NCBI GenBank assembly: GCA_964421875.1
Contig: CAYQZD010000009.1
Location: 1-55,264 of the forward strand
Reading direction: 5' to 3'
Length of the DNA: 55,264 nt
Origin: CAYQZD01 sp964421875
GTDB lineage: Bacteria; Electryoneota; Tariuqbacteria; Tariuqbacterales; Tariuqbacteraceae
The notes beneath the pieces are model-generated. The model ran no database searches. It was given only the letters and a program-made list of their open reading frames with translations, and was not told where the DNA came from. Positions 9,971-18,419 of the stretch are shown one piece after another. Both the position numbers and the translations under genes were made by a program. The stretch's first letter is position 1. Every line of letters begins with the position of its first letter.

Positions 9971-11302
9971 CTAAACTTCTCTTGGGGGCATTAATTTATG
10001 CCGCAGATTCCGCAGCCCGACATAGAGGTTCAGCAGCCCGCTGAGAGCGCTCGACCCGGGCGGACGATAGAAAAGCCTCGACAATTCTTTTGAAGACTCA
10101 GCCAGCAAGGGCTGACCTTCGCCGATGAAACCCTCCTCCACCGCCCGGCGGAAAATCGGAGTTTCCGGCTCGATGCGGATGCTCCCCATCAGAAATCCCA
10201 CCAGCCGCCCCCTGAAAGCCATCCGCGCCTTGAGGGAGAATCGGATGATTTCCAGCGCTTCCTTCAGACTCCCTCCGGGGGGATTGAGGAAAAAGTTGTA
10301 GCCCACTTTGGCTTGGGGGAAATCCTTCATCAGTTCGAACACCCGGAGGATATCCTTTTTCCGCAGATTTTTCCCCAGCGCTTTGAGGGAATTGTCGGAG
10401 AAACCGTCGGGGGAAAAGGAAAACAGTTCACAACCGGCTTCCAAAGCCAGCTTGACGAAATCACGGTCCAGCGCCCGCTCGTTGTACCACCCGGTCCATT
10501 TAGCCTTTATCCTGCGGCGGATAAGCTCGCGCATCACCGCTTCGGCGTGGTTCCGGGGGATATTGAAGACGGAATCGATGAAGATGAAGCGCTCCAGGCC
10601 GTAATCCTTCTCCATCCGTTCGATTTCCTCCCCCACCATCTCCGGCGGGCGAAAGCGGTAGCGGGAGCCGTTCAGCATAGGATAATTACAATAGGCGCAT
10701 TTTAAACCGCAGCCGCGCTTGGTCTGAACGCCGACTGCGTCCAGCAGGCGTTTGTACGGTTCAATCGGGACTACATTCAAGTCCGGGAAGGGTACGGATT
10801 CTAAGGTGGGGAAAGAAGGGGAACCGGTGAAAATTACCTCACCGTCCTGACGGATAAAAAGGCCCTTGATATCCTCAATATCGGGCCATTTATCCACCAG
10901 CTGGGGGAAGGTCTCTTCGCCCTCCAAATACACTCCGCAGTCAATCCGGGGAAAGCGCAGCATCAGTTCTCTGGCAAAAAGGGAAAATCCTGACCCTCCC
11001 ATCACTATCCCGGCGCCGGGAACGGCGTCCTTGACCGCGGCGGTAGTCGATTCCATCCCCTCAAGGTAAACGAAAGGGTCGCGAATCTGGGTGGTGTCCA
11101 GATTGCGCAGGGAAATTCCCACCAGCTCCGGCTGAAACTCCTTGGCAGTACGGTGAAGGTCTCGAATGGGATGAGTCAGCGCATTGGGGTCGACCACTTT
11201 AACCTCATTACCCTTCAATGCCGCGGCCAGAATCGCCAGTCCCACGGGATAGATGGGCTTTTCCCACCTCCCCAGATAGGATTGAACCAGTAGAATACGC
11301 AT
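9971..11302 (-). CDS. B12-binding-domain-type radical SAM protein
   Basis: The N-terminal 150 residues form a Rossmann-like domain of the cobalamin-binding type (RILLVQSYLG, then MGGSGFSLF). The radical SAM motif C198-x3-C202-x2-C205 (RGCGLKCAYCNYP) follows, then a barrel. I see no DxHxxG motif, so cobalamin may be bound base-on, weakly or not at all. Class B relatives do methylations, ring closures and rearrangements in lipid and antibiotic pathways, including hopanoid methylation. It lies between a flippase and a second radical SAM gene in one operon. Specific reaction unknown. Confidence 0.8.
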   Translation of the reverse strand: MRILLVQSYLGRWEKPIYPVGLAILAAALKGNEVKVVDPNALTHPIRDLHRTAKEFQPELVGISLRNLDTTQIRDPFVYLEGMESTTAAVKDAVPGAGIVMGGSGFSLFARELMLRFPRIDCGVYLEGEETFPQLVDKWPDIEDIKGLFIRQDGEVIFTGSPSFPTLESVPFPDLNVVPIEPYKRLLDAVGVQTKRGCGLKCAYCNYPMLNGSRYRFRPPEMVGEEIERMEKDYGLERFIFIDSVFNIPRNHAEAVMRELIRRRIKAKWTGWYNERALDRDFVKLALEAGCELFSFSPDGFSDNSLKALGKNLRKKDILRVFELMKDFPQAKVGYNFFLNPPGGSLKEALEIIRFSLKARMAFRGRLVGFLMGSIRIEPETPIFRRAVEEGFIGEGQPLLAESSKELSRLFYRPPGSSALSGLLNLYVGLRNLRHKLMPPREV

Positions 11303-11356
11303 TAGAATTTTACATTATCACGGTTGGAATACAGGGTATAAAAGCGAAGGGGAAAC

Positions 11357-12829
11357 TCAATCGTAGTTTCCCTTTTTCCATAATCCCGCCAGCGAACCTG
11401 CCTTCCTTTTCAACAATGAATTTATAATTTCACGCTCTTCACGATTGAATGTTCCTGTTAGAAAGGCCAAGCCCCCATAGAGGACGATGAGCAATGGAAT
11501 CCCCCACAGCGGGGGGAAATCGATTAATAATGAAACCGCCAATACGACTACACCCGCAGACACCGGACCCTTGAGGATTCTCCACAGGCTGTAGCGCGCA
11601 GCGTGCCGCCTCACCAGCGCGTACACCACCGCCAGCGCCGCCAATTCCGCCCCTAAGGTCCCCCAGGCCGCTCCGACATAGCCGTAGCGGGGAATCAGCG
11701 CCATCTCCAGGGCGAACTTCACCGTCAAAGCCGTTCCAGCTCCCACCGCCACCATCGCCTGCTTCTCGGCGGCGGTCAATGTTAAATCGAACAGGTACCC
11801 CACCCCCCTGAGAATGAGAGTGGGCGCGACAATCGCCAGGGCTATCCCCGCCGGGGCGTATTCGCCTCCGAAGGCAAAGGTCACTATCCACCCCGCGAAG
11901 ACTCCGATGACCAAAGCCAGCGCGGTCATTGCGCCAGCGATGAATTTCAGGTAAAATTCCCCCTCCGATTGCAGTTTCTCCCGCGATTGGTGGAAGGTTC
12001 TGGTCAGGTGGGGCAGCAGCACCCAAATCATCGGCACCGCCACTAAAATCAGGGTGGAAACAATGCGGTAGGCGCTGGAAAATATACCGTTCTCATAATC
12101 GCTGCGAAGCCATTTCAAAAGCAGGATGTCGAGCTGGAGAAAAGCGGTGGTGAATCCGTAGGCCAGACCGATAGGGAGCGCCTGGCGGAAGAGATATGAA
12201 ACCTCGCGCCTCGTTACCCTTAAGTCCGGACGCGTAAAGCGGCGGTTGATGATGGAGACTGTCCAGTAGGCTTGAACGATGTCTGCAAGTATTACGGTGG
12301 CAAAGAGGGGCGCCAGCCCGTAGCCCAGAACCAATACTGTGGTGATTCCGGCGAGCCGAAGCAGTTGGAAGGCTAAGGTGGTAATAGTCCGGTATTCCAA
12401 CCGCTCCAATCCCAGAAAGACCGCTTGTGAGACTATGGTGAACAGTTCCCTGAGAACAATCTGGGCTGCGAAGAGGAATACGATGGCGAGCTTGAGTTCG
12501 AGGTCGAATCCGAAAAGAAACAACCCCCCGGCAATCAGGAGGGTTACTGCGATTAGGAAGTATAGTTTTAGGCGCACCGCCGCGCCTAAAATCTGTGGCA
12601 GCTCATCCCTGCGGCGAGCCGATTCCCGGATGATAATGTGATCCAATCCCAGATTGGCTACCAAGCCGAACACTGAGACGAAGGCTATGACGAAGGAGTA
12701 CCTCCCCAATCCCGATACTCCCAGGAACCGCGCCACTAAGATGAACCCGGCGACTGCAGCGATAGTGTCAATGATTTTTGCGGCAAAGATGAAAACGGCG
12801 TTGCGGAAAATCGAGTCGGCTCGCTTCAT
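11357..12829 (-). CDS. Wzx-like polysaccharide flippase (MOP superfamily)
   Basis: This 490-residue protein has about 12-14 hydrophobic helices and opens with a pattern typical of polysaccharide flippases (KRADSIFRNAVFIFAAKI, then ARFLGVSGLGRYSF). Such proteins flip lipid-linked oligosaccharides across the inner membrane. Its ATG overlaps the aroF stop codon (ATGA), so it is coupled to DAHP synthase, an unusual partner. With two GT-C enzymes downstream, it supports export of a lipid-linked glycan built in the cytoplasm. Sequence alone does not reveal the cargo. Confidence 0.85.
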   Translation of the reverse strand: MKRADSIFRNAVFIFAAKIIDTIAAVAGFILVARFLGVSGLGRYSFVIAFVSVFGLVANLGLDHIIIRESARRRDELPQILGAAVRLKLYFLIAVTLLIAGGLFLFGFDLELKLAIVFLFAAQIVLRELFTIVSQAVFLGLERLEYRTITTLAFQLLRLAGITTVLVLGYGLAPLFATVILADIVQAYWTVSIINRRFTRPDLRVTRREVSYLFRQALPIGLAYGFTTAFLQLDILLLKWLRSDYENGIFSSAYRIVSTLILVAVPMIWVLLPHLTRTFHQSREKLQSEGEFYLKFIAGAMTALALVIGVFAGWIVTFAFGGEYAPAGIALAIVAPTLILRGVGYLFDLTLTAAEKQAMVAVGAGTALTVKFALEMALIPRYGYVGAAWGTLGAELAALAVVYALVRRHAARYSLWRILKGPVSAGVVVLAVSLLIDFPPLWGIPLLIVLYGGLAFLTGTFNREEREIINSLLKRKAGSLAGLWKKGNYD

Positions 12830-13629
12830 AGCGCCTTCAATCTAACCTCCGCGGAAGGATATTCCCCTCGGAGGAAAGCGTAAAGGTCGGAGACCTCCTC
12901 CATCAATAGTTTGAATGAATCATAATTTAGCGTCTGCTGCCCGTCGGAAATCGCTTTCTTGGGATTGGGATGGACTTCAACAATCAAACCGTCTGCCCCC
13001 GCCGCCACCGCGGCTTTGGCCATAGGGATGACGATATCCGCCCGCCCTGTGCCGTGAGAGGGGTCAACGATCACGGGAAGGTTGGACATCTTCTTAATAA
13101 TGGGAACGGCGGAAAGGTCGAGTGTGTTCCGGGTAAACTTTTCGAAGGTTCTGATACCCCGCTCACAGAGTATAATATTCTGATTCCCTTCCTTCAGGAC
13201 ATATTCCGCGGCTAATAAGAACTCCTCTATAGTTGCCATATACCCTCTCTTCAGCAAGATGGGGCGGCCGCTTTTTCCCACTTTCTTCAATAGAGCGAAA
13301 TTGTCCATATTTCGGGAGCCAATCTGCAGGATATCCACATAGGAGGAGACCAACTCCAGGTCTTCAGTGTCCATCACCTCGGAAACGGTCAAAAGTCCGG
13401 TCTGCTGCCCTACTTCCTTCATATAAACAAGACCTTCCTCACCCAGTCCCTGGAAAGAATAGGGGGAAGTCCGAGGCTTGAACGCTCCTCCGCGGAGAAT
13501 TTTCGCTCCGCAGGATTTCACCTCCGAGGCTATTTCCAAAAGCTGTTCCCGGCTCTCTATCGAACAGGGCCCGGCCATCACCACCAGGCCTTCGCCGAAG
13601 GTAACATTACCGATGGATAGCGAACTCAT
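12826..13629 (-). CDS. aroF: 3-deoxy-7-phosphoheptulonate (DAHP) synthase
   Basis: The 267 residues cover a complete DAHP synthase of the short type without N-terminal regulatory extensions. Landmarks are VMAGPCSIES, the K-ILRGGAFKPRTSPYSFQG block, QIGSRNMDNFALL, LLKRGY, CERGIRTFE, DPSHGTGR and GLIVEVHPNPKKAISDG. It condenses phosphoenolpyruvate and erythrose 4-phosphate, the first step toward chorismate. The ATG at 13629 starts the catalytic domain directly, so no fused chorismate mutase is present; a mutase-like domain instead sits on the ligase encoded just upstream (14195-15958). A candidate promoter lies about 85 bases upstream. Confidence 0.95.
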   Translation of the reverse strand: MSSLSIGNVTFGEGLVVMAGPCSIESREQLLEIASEVKSCGAKILRGGAFKPRTSPYSFQGLGEEGLVYMKEVGQQTGLLTVSEVMDTEDLELVSSYVDILQIGSRNMDNFALLKKVGKSGRPILLKRGYMATIEEFLLAAEYVLKEGNQNIILCERGIRTFEKFTRNTLDLSAVPIIKKMSNLPVIVDPSHGTGRADIVIPMAKAAVAAGADGLIVEVHPNPKKAISDGQQTLNYDSFKLLMEEVSDLYAFLRGEYPSAEVRLKAL

Positions 13630-13711
13630 AGTACGCCGAGCTGCCTTTCAAAATCTTGTTAACCAAAGGGTTGTGCATTACATAGCCAACAGTCGCTATT
13701 AACCCACTACT

Positions 13712-13739
13712 AATATATACTTTTATAAATAAAAAACAA
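13712..13739 (-). promoter_or_regulatory. Candidate sigma70-like promoter for aroF
   Basis: On the minus strand TTGTTT (13739-13734) and TATATT (13717-13712) are separated by 16 bases, about 85 bases before the aroF start. The region is AT-rich and no gene lies between. The match is good but not unique. Confidence 0.35.
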
Positions 13740-13806
13740 TCGAAAACGAAAAAAAAATGATTTTTTTCAGACCGTTTCAGTCATTCCGCAATAGAGATTA
13801 ATTCTT

Positions 13807-13832
13807 CGTTCCCACGCTGCCGCGTGGGAATG
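13807..13832. repeat. REP-like palindrome (TTCCCACGC hairpin)
   Basis: TTCCCACGC (13809-13817) pairs perfectly with GCGTGGGAA (13822-13830) around the loop TGCC, and the stem extends by a GT and a CG pair. From memory, palindromes of the GTTCCCACGC...GCGTGGGAAC kind are scattered in many unrelated bacterial genomes. It lacks a T-run, so it is a poor terminator. Confidence 0.6.
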
Positions 13833-13978
13833 CATACCAGCTTACCATCCTTCCTGGCGCAAGGTGCGGGGAATCTGTCTGATAATAGTGAAAACGTGTA
13901 TTGTCATTGCGTGTGACTTTAGCTTTCTGAAGTAAGGAATATAGATGTATTTGTTTCTTTGGAGGTTATATTCACAAC

Positions 13979-13996
13979 GGATTAAACGGATTAAAC
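13979..13996. repeat. GGATTAAAC nonamer tandem repeat
   Basis: Two exact nonamers GGATTAAAC are followed by a partial unit GAATT. This is one of several short tandem arrays confined to spacers of the window, here with period 9 instead of 7 or 8. Confidence 0.6.
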
Positions 13997-14056
13997 GAAT
14001 TTTAAAAAAGTATATTTTTAATTTATAAGAATATAGATTTGTGGTAGTTTGCTCAA

Positions 14057-14162
14057 CTTCACATCAGTAAAGTGTTACGTCATTGCATGCATTGCAAAGC
14101 AATCTAATGTTTAGTAGCACCTTAAAGATTGCTTCGTCCGCCTGCGGCGACCTCGCAATGAC
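14057..14162. repeat. MITE-like structured element with GTCATTGC inverted ends
   Basis: GTCATTGC (14079-14086) and GCAATGAC (14155-14162) are exact inverted ends of an 84-base unit. Inside, AAGCAATCT (14097-14105) pairs with AGATTGCTT (14126-14134) and CCGCCTGCGG is a near-perfect palindrome. The 22 bases before it (14057-14078) recur with two mismatches at 16148-16169, beside another palindromic element. It contains no coding capacity. Confidence 0.6.
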
Positions 14163-14194
14163 AATTTCTGACAAATCTTTCCGTTACCAGTTTA

Positions 14195-15958
14195 CTATAG
14201 CATCCTTATCATCGAGCGGATCTTATCGAAAATTTCTTCCAGCGATTCATCATAGATAGGACCTTTGTTTTCCTCCAGCGCCGCCCTCAGAAGGCGTTCC
14301 TCATAATCAGGGTAGAAAATGGTCCTTTTCCGGGGTTCCAGCACCGACCGGAGACGGAGCACCGCTTCCGCCCGCTCATTCATCATCTCCACAATTTTCC
14401 GGTCGATTTCCAGTAAATGCTGGAAGTGTTCGTCAGCTTCCTGGGCGGTGGGGCCGGGCTCTTTCCGCTCCAGGTCCCCCTTGATGATTTTTCCCGCTGC
14501 GGTGCGGGGCAGTTCTTCCAGAAACTCGATACTGCGTGGTATCTTGTAATCCGCCAGCCGGGAGCGGAGAAATCCTTTAATCTCGCTCTCGCTGGAGCTC
14601 TCAGCCTCCTTAAGAACCACGAAAGCCTTAGGCCGTTCGCCGCGGGTAGGGTCGCGTTCAGCAACCACCGCCACCTCATCGACCTTGGGATGCGAGATGA
14701 CCGCCTCCACAATTTCCAGCGGATAGACCTTCATTCCCGCCACCTTCATCATACCGGTCTGGCGGCCCAGGAAATAGAGGGATCCGTCTTCCTCCCGCTT
14801 CACGATATCGCCGGTGTGGTACCAATCGGAACGCAGCACAGTTTCAGTTTCCGAGGGTAGGTTGAAGTAACCCTTCATCACACCGGGACCCTTTATCACC
14901 ATCTCCCCCTCCATCCCCTCCGGAACCTCTTCGCCGCGGGAGTTCACCACGCGGACATCGTAATTCATACAGGCTCTGCCAATGCTGCCGGGCTGGTATC
15001 CATCCTCAGGCCGGGTGGCAACTGCCACGCCGGTGGTTTCGGTTGAGCCCCATACCGGCAGGAACTGCCGTTGAAAGAGTTCCTGAAACTTCTCCGCCAG
15101 TTCCGGCGGGCTGTACATCCCCCCCGCCTCGGCGAATTTCAAAGAGCCGAAATCGTAATCCTTCGATTTTGCCAGCGTAAACAGCGATTTGTAGAAATAG
15201 GGCACCGCCATCACAGCGGTTACCCGATTCTCTGAAATCGCCCTGGCAACGGTTTTGGGAAAGATGGAATCGACCAACACCGAAGTCCCCCCCAAGTACA
15301 ATCCCCGGCAAAACAGTTCATGAGGATGAGCCGAGACCGCAAACATACTAAGATGCACGTCTTCGTGGGTGAGTTTGAATGCATCGATGCAGGCGATGGA
15401 GTTCCAGATGACATTGGCGTGAGTGGCCAATGCTCCTTTGGGCAGTCCAGTGGTGCCAGAGGTGTAATTGAGATAGACAATATCATTATCGTTTAGCTCA
15501 ACTTGGGGTTCCTCAGCGCTCTCCCGGTTCAATATGTCGTCGAAGGAAAGCCCGTCGCGCCGTTTTCGTCCACCCAGATAAATAATCTTTGACAATGGAT
15601 GTGAAGGCCGGAGTAGCTTCTCCAGGAAAGGGGAATACATCGGGTCGGAGACGACGAATGAGGGGCTGACATAGTTGAAGATGGTGCGAAGGTCTTCGGA
15701 CTTCAGCTTGTTGTTGACGGGAAAAACCACTCCTCCCACCTTAGCCGCCGCTAAAAAGGTTATGACTACTTCCGGCGATTTATGCATCAGCAGCGCCAGC
15801 CGGTCCCCTTTGTCCAGTCCTAAATTCAGCAAGCCGTTAGCCAGGCGGTTGACCATCTCGTCGAGCTGGGCAAAGGTAATCCTTCGGTCGCGGTATGAAA
15901 TTGCGATTTTATCGGGATATTGCTGGCTGTTTCGGTGGAGTATTTTTCCTAATGTCAT
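14195..15958 (-). CDS. AMP-forming acyl/aryl-CoA ligase fused to a chorismate-mutase-like domain
   Basis: Residues 1-500 form an adenylate-forming ligase: YTSGTTGLPKG (165-175), GSTETTGVA, YHTGDI, the GRQTGMMKVAGMKVYPLEIE hinge block and the catalytic Lys490 in RTAAGKIIKG. These enzymes activate a carboxylic acid as an acyl-AMP and usually pass it to CoA. Residues 507-587 form three predicted helices like AroQ-type chorismate mutase (EIDRKIVEMMNERAE, then YPDYEERLL, then NKGPIYDESLEEIFDKI). Hand alignment keeps the Arg28 and Glu52 equivalents of the E. coli domain but not Arg11, Lys39 or Arg51, so the domain may be non-catalytic, perhaps sensing a shikimate-pathway metabolite. The neighbour aroF supports an aromatic link. 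Substrate unknown. Confidence 0.8.
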   Translation of the reverse strand: MTLGKILHRNSQQYPDKIAISYRDRRITFAQLDEMVNRLANGLLNLGLDKGDRLALLMHKSPEVVITFLAAAKVGGVVFPVNNKLKSEDLRTIFNYVSPSFVVSDPMYSPFLEKLLRPSHPLSKIIYLGGRKRRDGLSFDDILNRESAEEPQVELNDNDIVYLNYTSGTTGLPKGALATHANVIWNSIACIDAFKLTHEDVHLSMFAVSAHPHELFCRGLYLGGTSVLVDSIFPKTVARAISENRVTAVMAVPYFYKSLFTLAKSKDYDFGSLKFAEAGGMYSPPELAEKFQELFQRQFLPVWGSTETTGVAVATRPEDGYQPGSIGRACMNYDVRVVNSRGEEVPEGMEGEMVIKGPGVMKGYFNLPSETETVLRSDWYHTGDIVKREEDGSLYFLGRQTGMMKVAGMKVYPLEIVEAVISHPKVDEVAVVAERDPTRGERPKAFVVLKEAESSSESEIKGFLRSRLADYKIPRSIEFLEELPRTAAGKIIKGDLERKEPGPTAQEADEHFQHLLEIDRKIVEMMNERAEAVLRLRSVLEPRKRTIFYPDYEERLLRAALEENKGPIYDESLEEIFDKIRSMIRML

Positions 15959-16079
15959 TTTTATTTAGAAAAATATAGCAGTTAAAAGAATTTGGAATTG
16001 GAATTTAATTAAATTGAGGCAAAATATCAACCGTTCGTCATATTTTTAGCTTAATGATATCATAGACAAGACGTTCATT

Positions 16080-16169
16080 TCGGCGCAGCCGGAATCCCTC
16101 CGGAAAAGAAAGATTCTGGCTCGCTTCGCAGCCAGAATGACGCTCTGCTTCAAATCAGTATAGTGTTAC
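16080..16169. repeat. Second palindromic element and shared 22-base flank
   Basis: ATTCTGGC pairs with GCCAGAAT around a 10-base loop (about 16113-16138), giving the pattern GATTCTGGC...GCCAGAATGACG. A smaller palindrome CCGG...CCGG lies before it. The following 22 bases (16148-16169) match 14057-14078 at 20 positions. It fills most of the 246-base spacer between the DUF362 gene and the ligase gene, which otherwise shows only AT-rich sequence. Confidence 0.55.
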
Positions 16170-16204
16170 AATAATCTTATTATCATCCAAGCACTTTTTA
16201 CTAT

Positions 16205-17407
16205 TCAGCTCAAGCTGCTATCCTTCAGCTCTTGCATTATTTCCAGAAAATGGGGCGGACACCCCGGAACTCGCTTAATCTTATCCGCCTCGCCATAGGC
16301 TTCCTGCGGGCAGTCTCCGATAAGCCACAGGTCTCCCTCCCAGGCTTTCAGCGTCTGATAATGGGGTCCGGGAATACCCAGAACGAAGGTGTTCACCGGC
16401 AGTCTCTCTAATTCGCCCCCGTAATGGAGCCGGTCCAGCGCATGCCTGAGGCTGGACATACACCCCACGCAAGCGCCTAATTCGAACACATCGCAGTTGG
16501 CGTAGGCTCCCGCGGAACTCACGATGGGGCGTTTTAGGGTGCGGCGGATTTCATCCAGCGGTGCTCCCCGCAGGTCGATTTCCTTCAAGCAGGCCGGTCC
16601 CAGTCCCATCTGTCCCGCCAGCCTCACCGCCGCCAGTTCAACCGGCGCTACACCCATTATTTTAGCAGCCACCGCGTCAACCGCCACCGGATTCTTCCCT
16701 ACGGCCACCACGTTGAAATCATCCACCGGTTCCCCGCAAATCGGCGCCTGCCCCTCCAGCGCCCATATCCCATCCACCACTGTCAAATCGGGAGTGAACC
16801 GGCTCAGAATTTCCACTAACTTGCGGCTGACATCCTCCCGATGGAAACTCATCCGCTGCTGGTCTAACAACAGTCCATAGAGGTTTTTTATCCCTAAAGA
16901 GGCTCCCACGTGCATATGCATCTTCAGCTTGGGGAGATTGACGAACATTTCGAAATCCAACAAGTCCGAGGGGATGAGCATCCTGGTGAACAAGGCTGCG
17001 CCGGGCAGTTCAACCTCGATCGACGGCGCTCCCCCGTAGAAATACGGATTAATGCCGCTCGCTTCCCATAAATCCCGGCCGGGGATATTCCGATGGATAT
17101 CTTTGAAAGAAAGCCCCTTGCCCGGATTATCCCCCACCGCGACATAATCCGCCCCCGCTGCTTTTATCACTCTGCCTAAAGCGATTATCATTCGGGGGTC
17201 GGTGGACACCGCGGGATTGAACCGGTAATCCGGCCTCACCAGATTGGGTTTGATGAATACGCGCTTGCTCCGCACCAGGTTCTCAATATCGAAGGGCGCA
17301 AGCGCCTCCCGCGTCATCTCCTCGATGATGCGCAGGCTGGCGCCGCTGAATTCCAGGGGGGATTCGCCGATATAATCACGGTGGGATATATGGACTATGG
17401 ATTTCAA
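16205..17407 (-). CDS. DUF362 family protein
   Basis: The 400-residue protein has the DUF362 hallmarks: VFIKPNLVRPDYRFNPAVSTDP near the N-terminus, VGDNPG, FVNLPKLKMH (about residue 155), then GIKNLYGLL and VVDGIWALEG. The C-terminal part has CDVFELGACVGCMSS, three cysteines that could hold a metal. Family members are poorly understood and often sit beside redox or lipid genes. Unlike its paralogue at 23874-25019 it has no ferredoxin domain. It is flanked by the UbiA gene and the ligase gene on the same strand. No reaction can be assigned. Confidence 0.75.
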   Translation of the reverse strand: MKSIVHISHRDYIGESPLEFSGASLRIIEEMTREALAPFDIENLVRSKRVFIKPNLVRPDYRFNPAVSTDPRMIIALGRVIKAAGADYVAVGDNPGKGLSFKDIHRNIPGRDLWEASGINPYFYGGAPSIEVELPGAALFTRMLIPSDLLDFEMFVNLPKLKMHMHVGASLGIKNLYGLLLDQQRMSFHREDVSRKLVEILSRFTPDLTVVDGIWALEGQAPICGEPVDDFNVVAVGKNPVAVDAVAAKIMGVAPVELAAVRLAGQMGLGPACLKEIDLRGAPLDEIRRTLKRPIVSSAGAYANCDVFELGACVGCMSSLRHALDRLHYGGELERLPVNTFVLGIPGPHYQTLKAWEGDLWLIGDCPQEAYGEADKIKRVPGCPPHFLEIMQELKDSSLS

Positions 17408-17500
17408 TTAAGAGCTGTATTAAACTGATTGTGCGAAGTTTTCGAAGCGGACGCATACAATGAATCTATCGACTGCCAATTTATTTTCAAGATATTATAT

Positions 17501-18367
17501 TCAATAAATAATCAACATCGCCGTAGCTATCCATAGAAGAATAGCAACTATAATGGGCAAATCATCCAGCAGCACCTGCTCCGGCCTGCCTCCTTTGTTC
17601 TTCTGGTAAACCAGATATAGATAGCGGAAAACTCCGAAGATGACGAAGGGGGAGGTGAGAATCAGGTTGTGGGTGCCGAACTTCTCTACTGTGGAAGCGT
17701 CTACGGTGTATAGCATATACGACATCAGGGTGGCGGCGGTGACGATGGCGATGAGCTGGTCCAGGAATTTGGGGCTATACTCTTCCAGTATTTTGCGATG
17801 TTCCTTGGCGTTTTCGCCCAGGAGGATGACCTCATGCCTCCGTTTGGCGATAATCAGGAAAAGCGCGATGAAGGTGGTGCAGACCAGCAGCCAGGAGGAG
17901 ATGGTGACATCCACCACTACCGCTCCCGCCACCGCCCTCAAAACAAATCCACCCGCAATAATCATCAAATCGAGGACGACCTGGTGTTTGAGGAAGAAGG
18001 AATAACATACCATCACCAGGAAGTAGAGCCCGGCCAGGTAGAGGAAACTCAGTTCCAGACGAAAGGCGAGGGCAAATCCCGCGGCGGCTAAGATAACGGC
18101 TATAATCACCGCCGAGCCGGCGCTTATGCTGCCACTGGCGATGGGACGGAGGCGTTTAATGGGATGCTGGCGGTCGGACTCGATATCCTTGATGTCGTTT
18201 ATCAAGTAAACGGAGGCTGATAACAGGCAGAAACTGACAAAAGCCAGCGCCGCCCTTATAATCTGGTGATGGTCGAAAAAGTTCTGGGAGAAAATCAGAC
18301 CGGCGAAGATGACCAGATTCTTAGTCCATTGCAGCGGTCTGACCGCGCGAAAGTAATCTCTAAGCAT
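17501..18367 (-). CDS. UbiA-family prenyltransferase, probable decaprenyl-phosphate phosphoribosyltransferase
   Basis: The 288-residue protein has about nine membrane helices and the first Asp-rich motif NDIKDIESD (N57 to D65) followed by RQHPIKRLRPIASG, and the later AKRRHE. This arrangement, with the opening VRPLQWTKNLVIFAGLIF, fits the phosphoribosyl-transferring UbiA branch (DPPR synthase) better than the hydroxybenzoate branch. Such enzymes make a polyprenyl-phosphate ribose from PRPP; after reduction or epimerisation the product is a donor for GT-C enzymes. Two GT39-type genes lie in this same region. I see no epimerase pair (DprE1/DprE2) in the window. Confidence 0.8.
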   Translation of the reverse strand: MLRDYFRAVRPLQWTKNLVIFAGLIFSQNFFDHHQIIRAALAFVSFCLLSASVYLINDIKDIESDRQHPIKRLRPIASGSISAGSAVIIAVILAAAGFALAFRLELSFLYLAGLYFLVMVCYSFFLKHQVVLDLMIIAGGFVLRAVAGAVVVDVTISSWLLVCTTFIALFLIIAKRRHEVILLGENAKEHRKILEEYSPKFLDQLIAIVTAATLMSYMLYTVDASTVEKFGTHNLILTSPFVIFGVFRYLYLVYQKNKGGRPEQVLLDDLPIIVAILLWIATAMLIIY

Positions 18368-18419
18368 TCACTGTCCGTTGTTGTGATAAAGTTTTTCGGC
18401 GATAATCTGCTAGCGGTCA

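Larger units (their letters stand above)
13630..14194. other. 565-base spacer without a gene, rich in palindromic repeats
   Basis: I see no convincing reading frame here. The spacer holds a candidate promoter for aroF, a perfect 9-bp hairpin, a nonamer repeat and an 84-base element with inverted ends, all listed separately. The rest is AT-rich and without clear structure. A second GTCATTGC end at 13900-13907 may be the remnant of another element. Confidence 0.7.
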
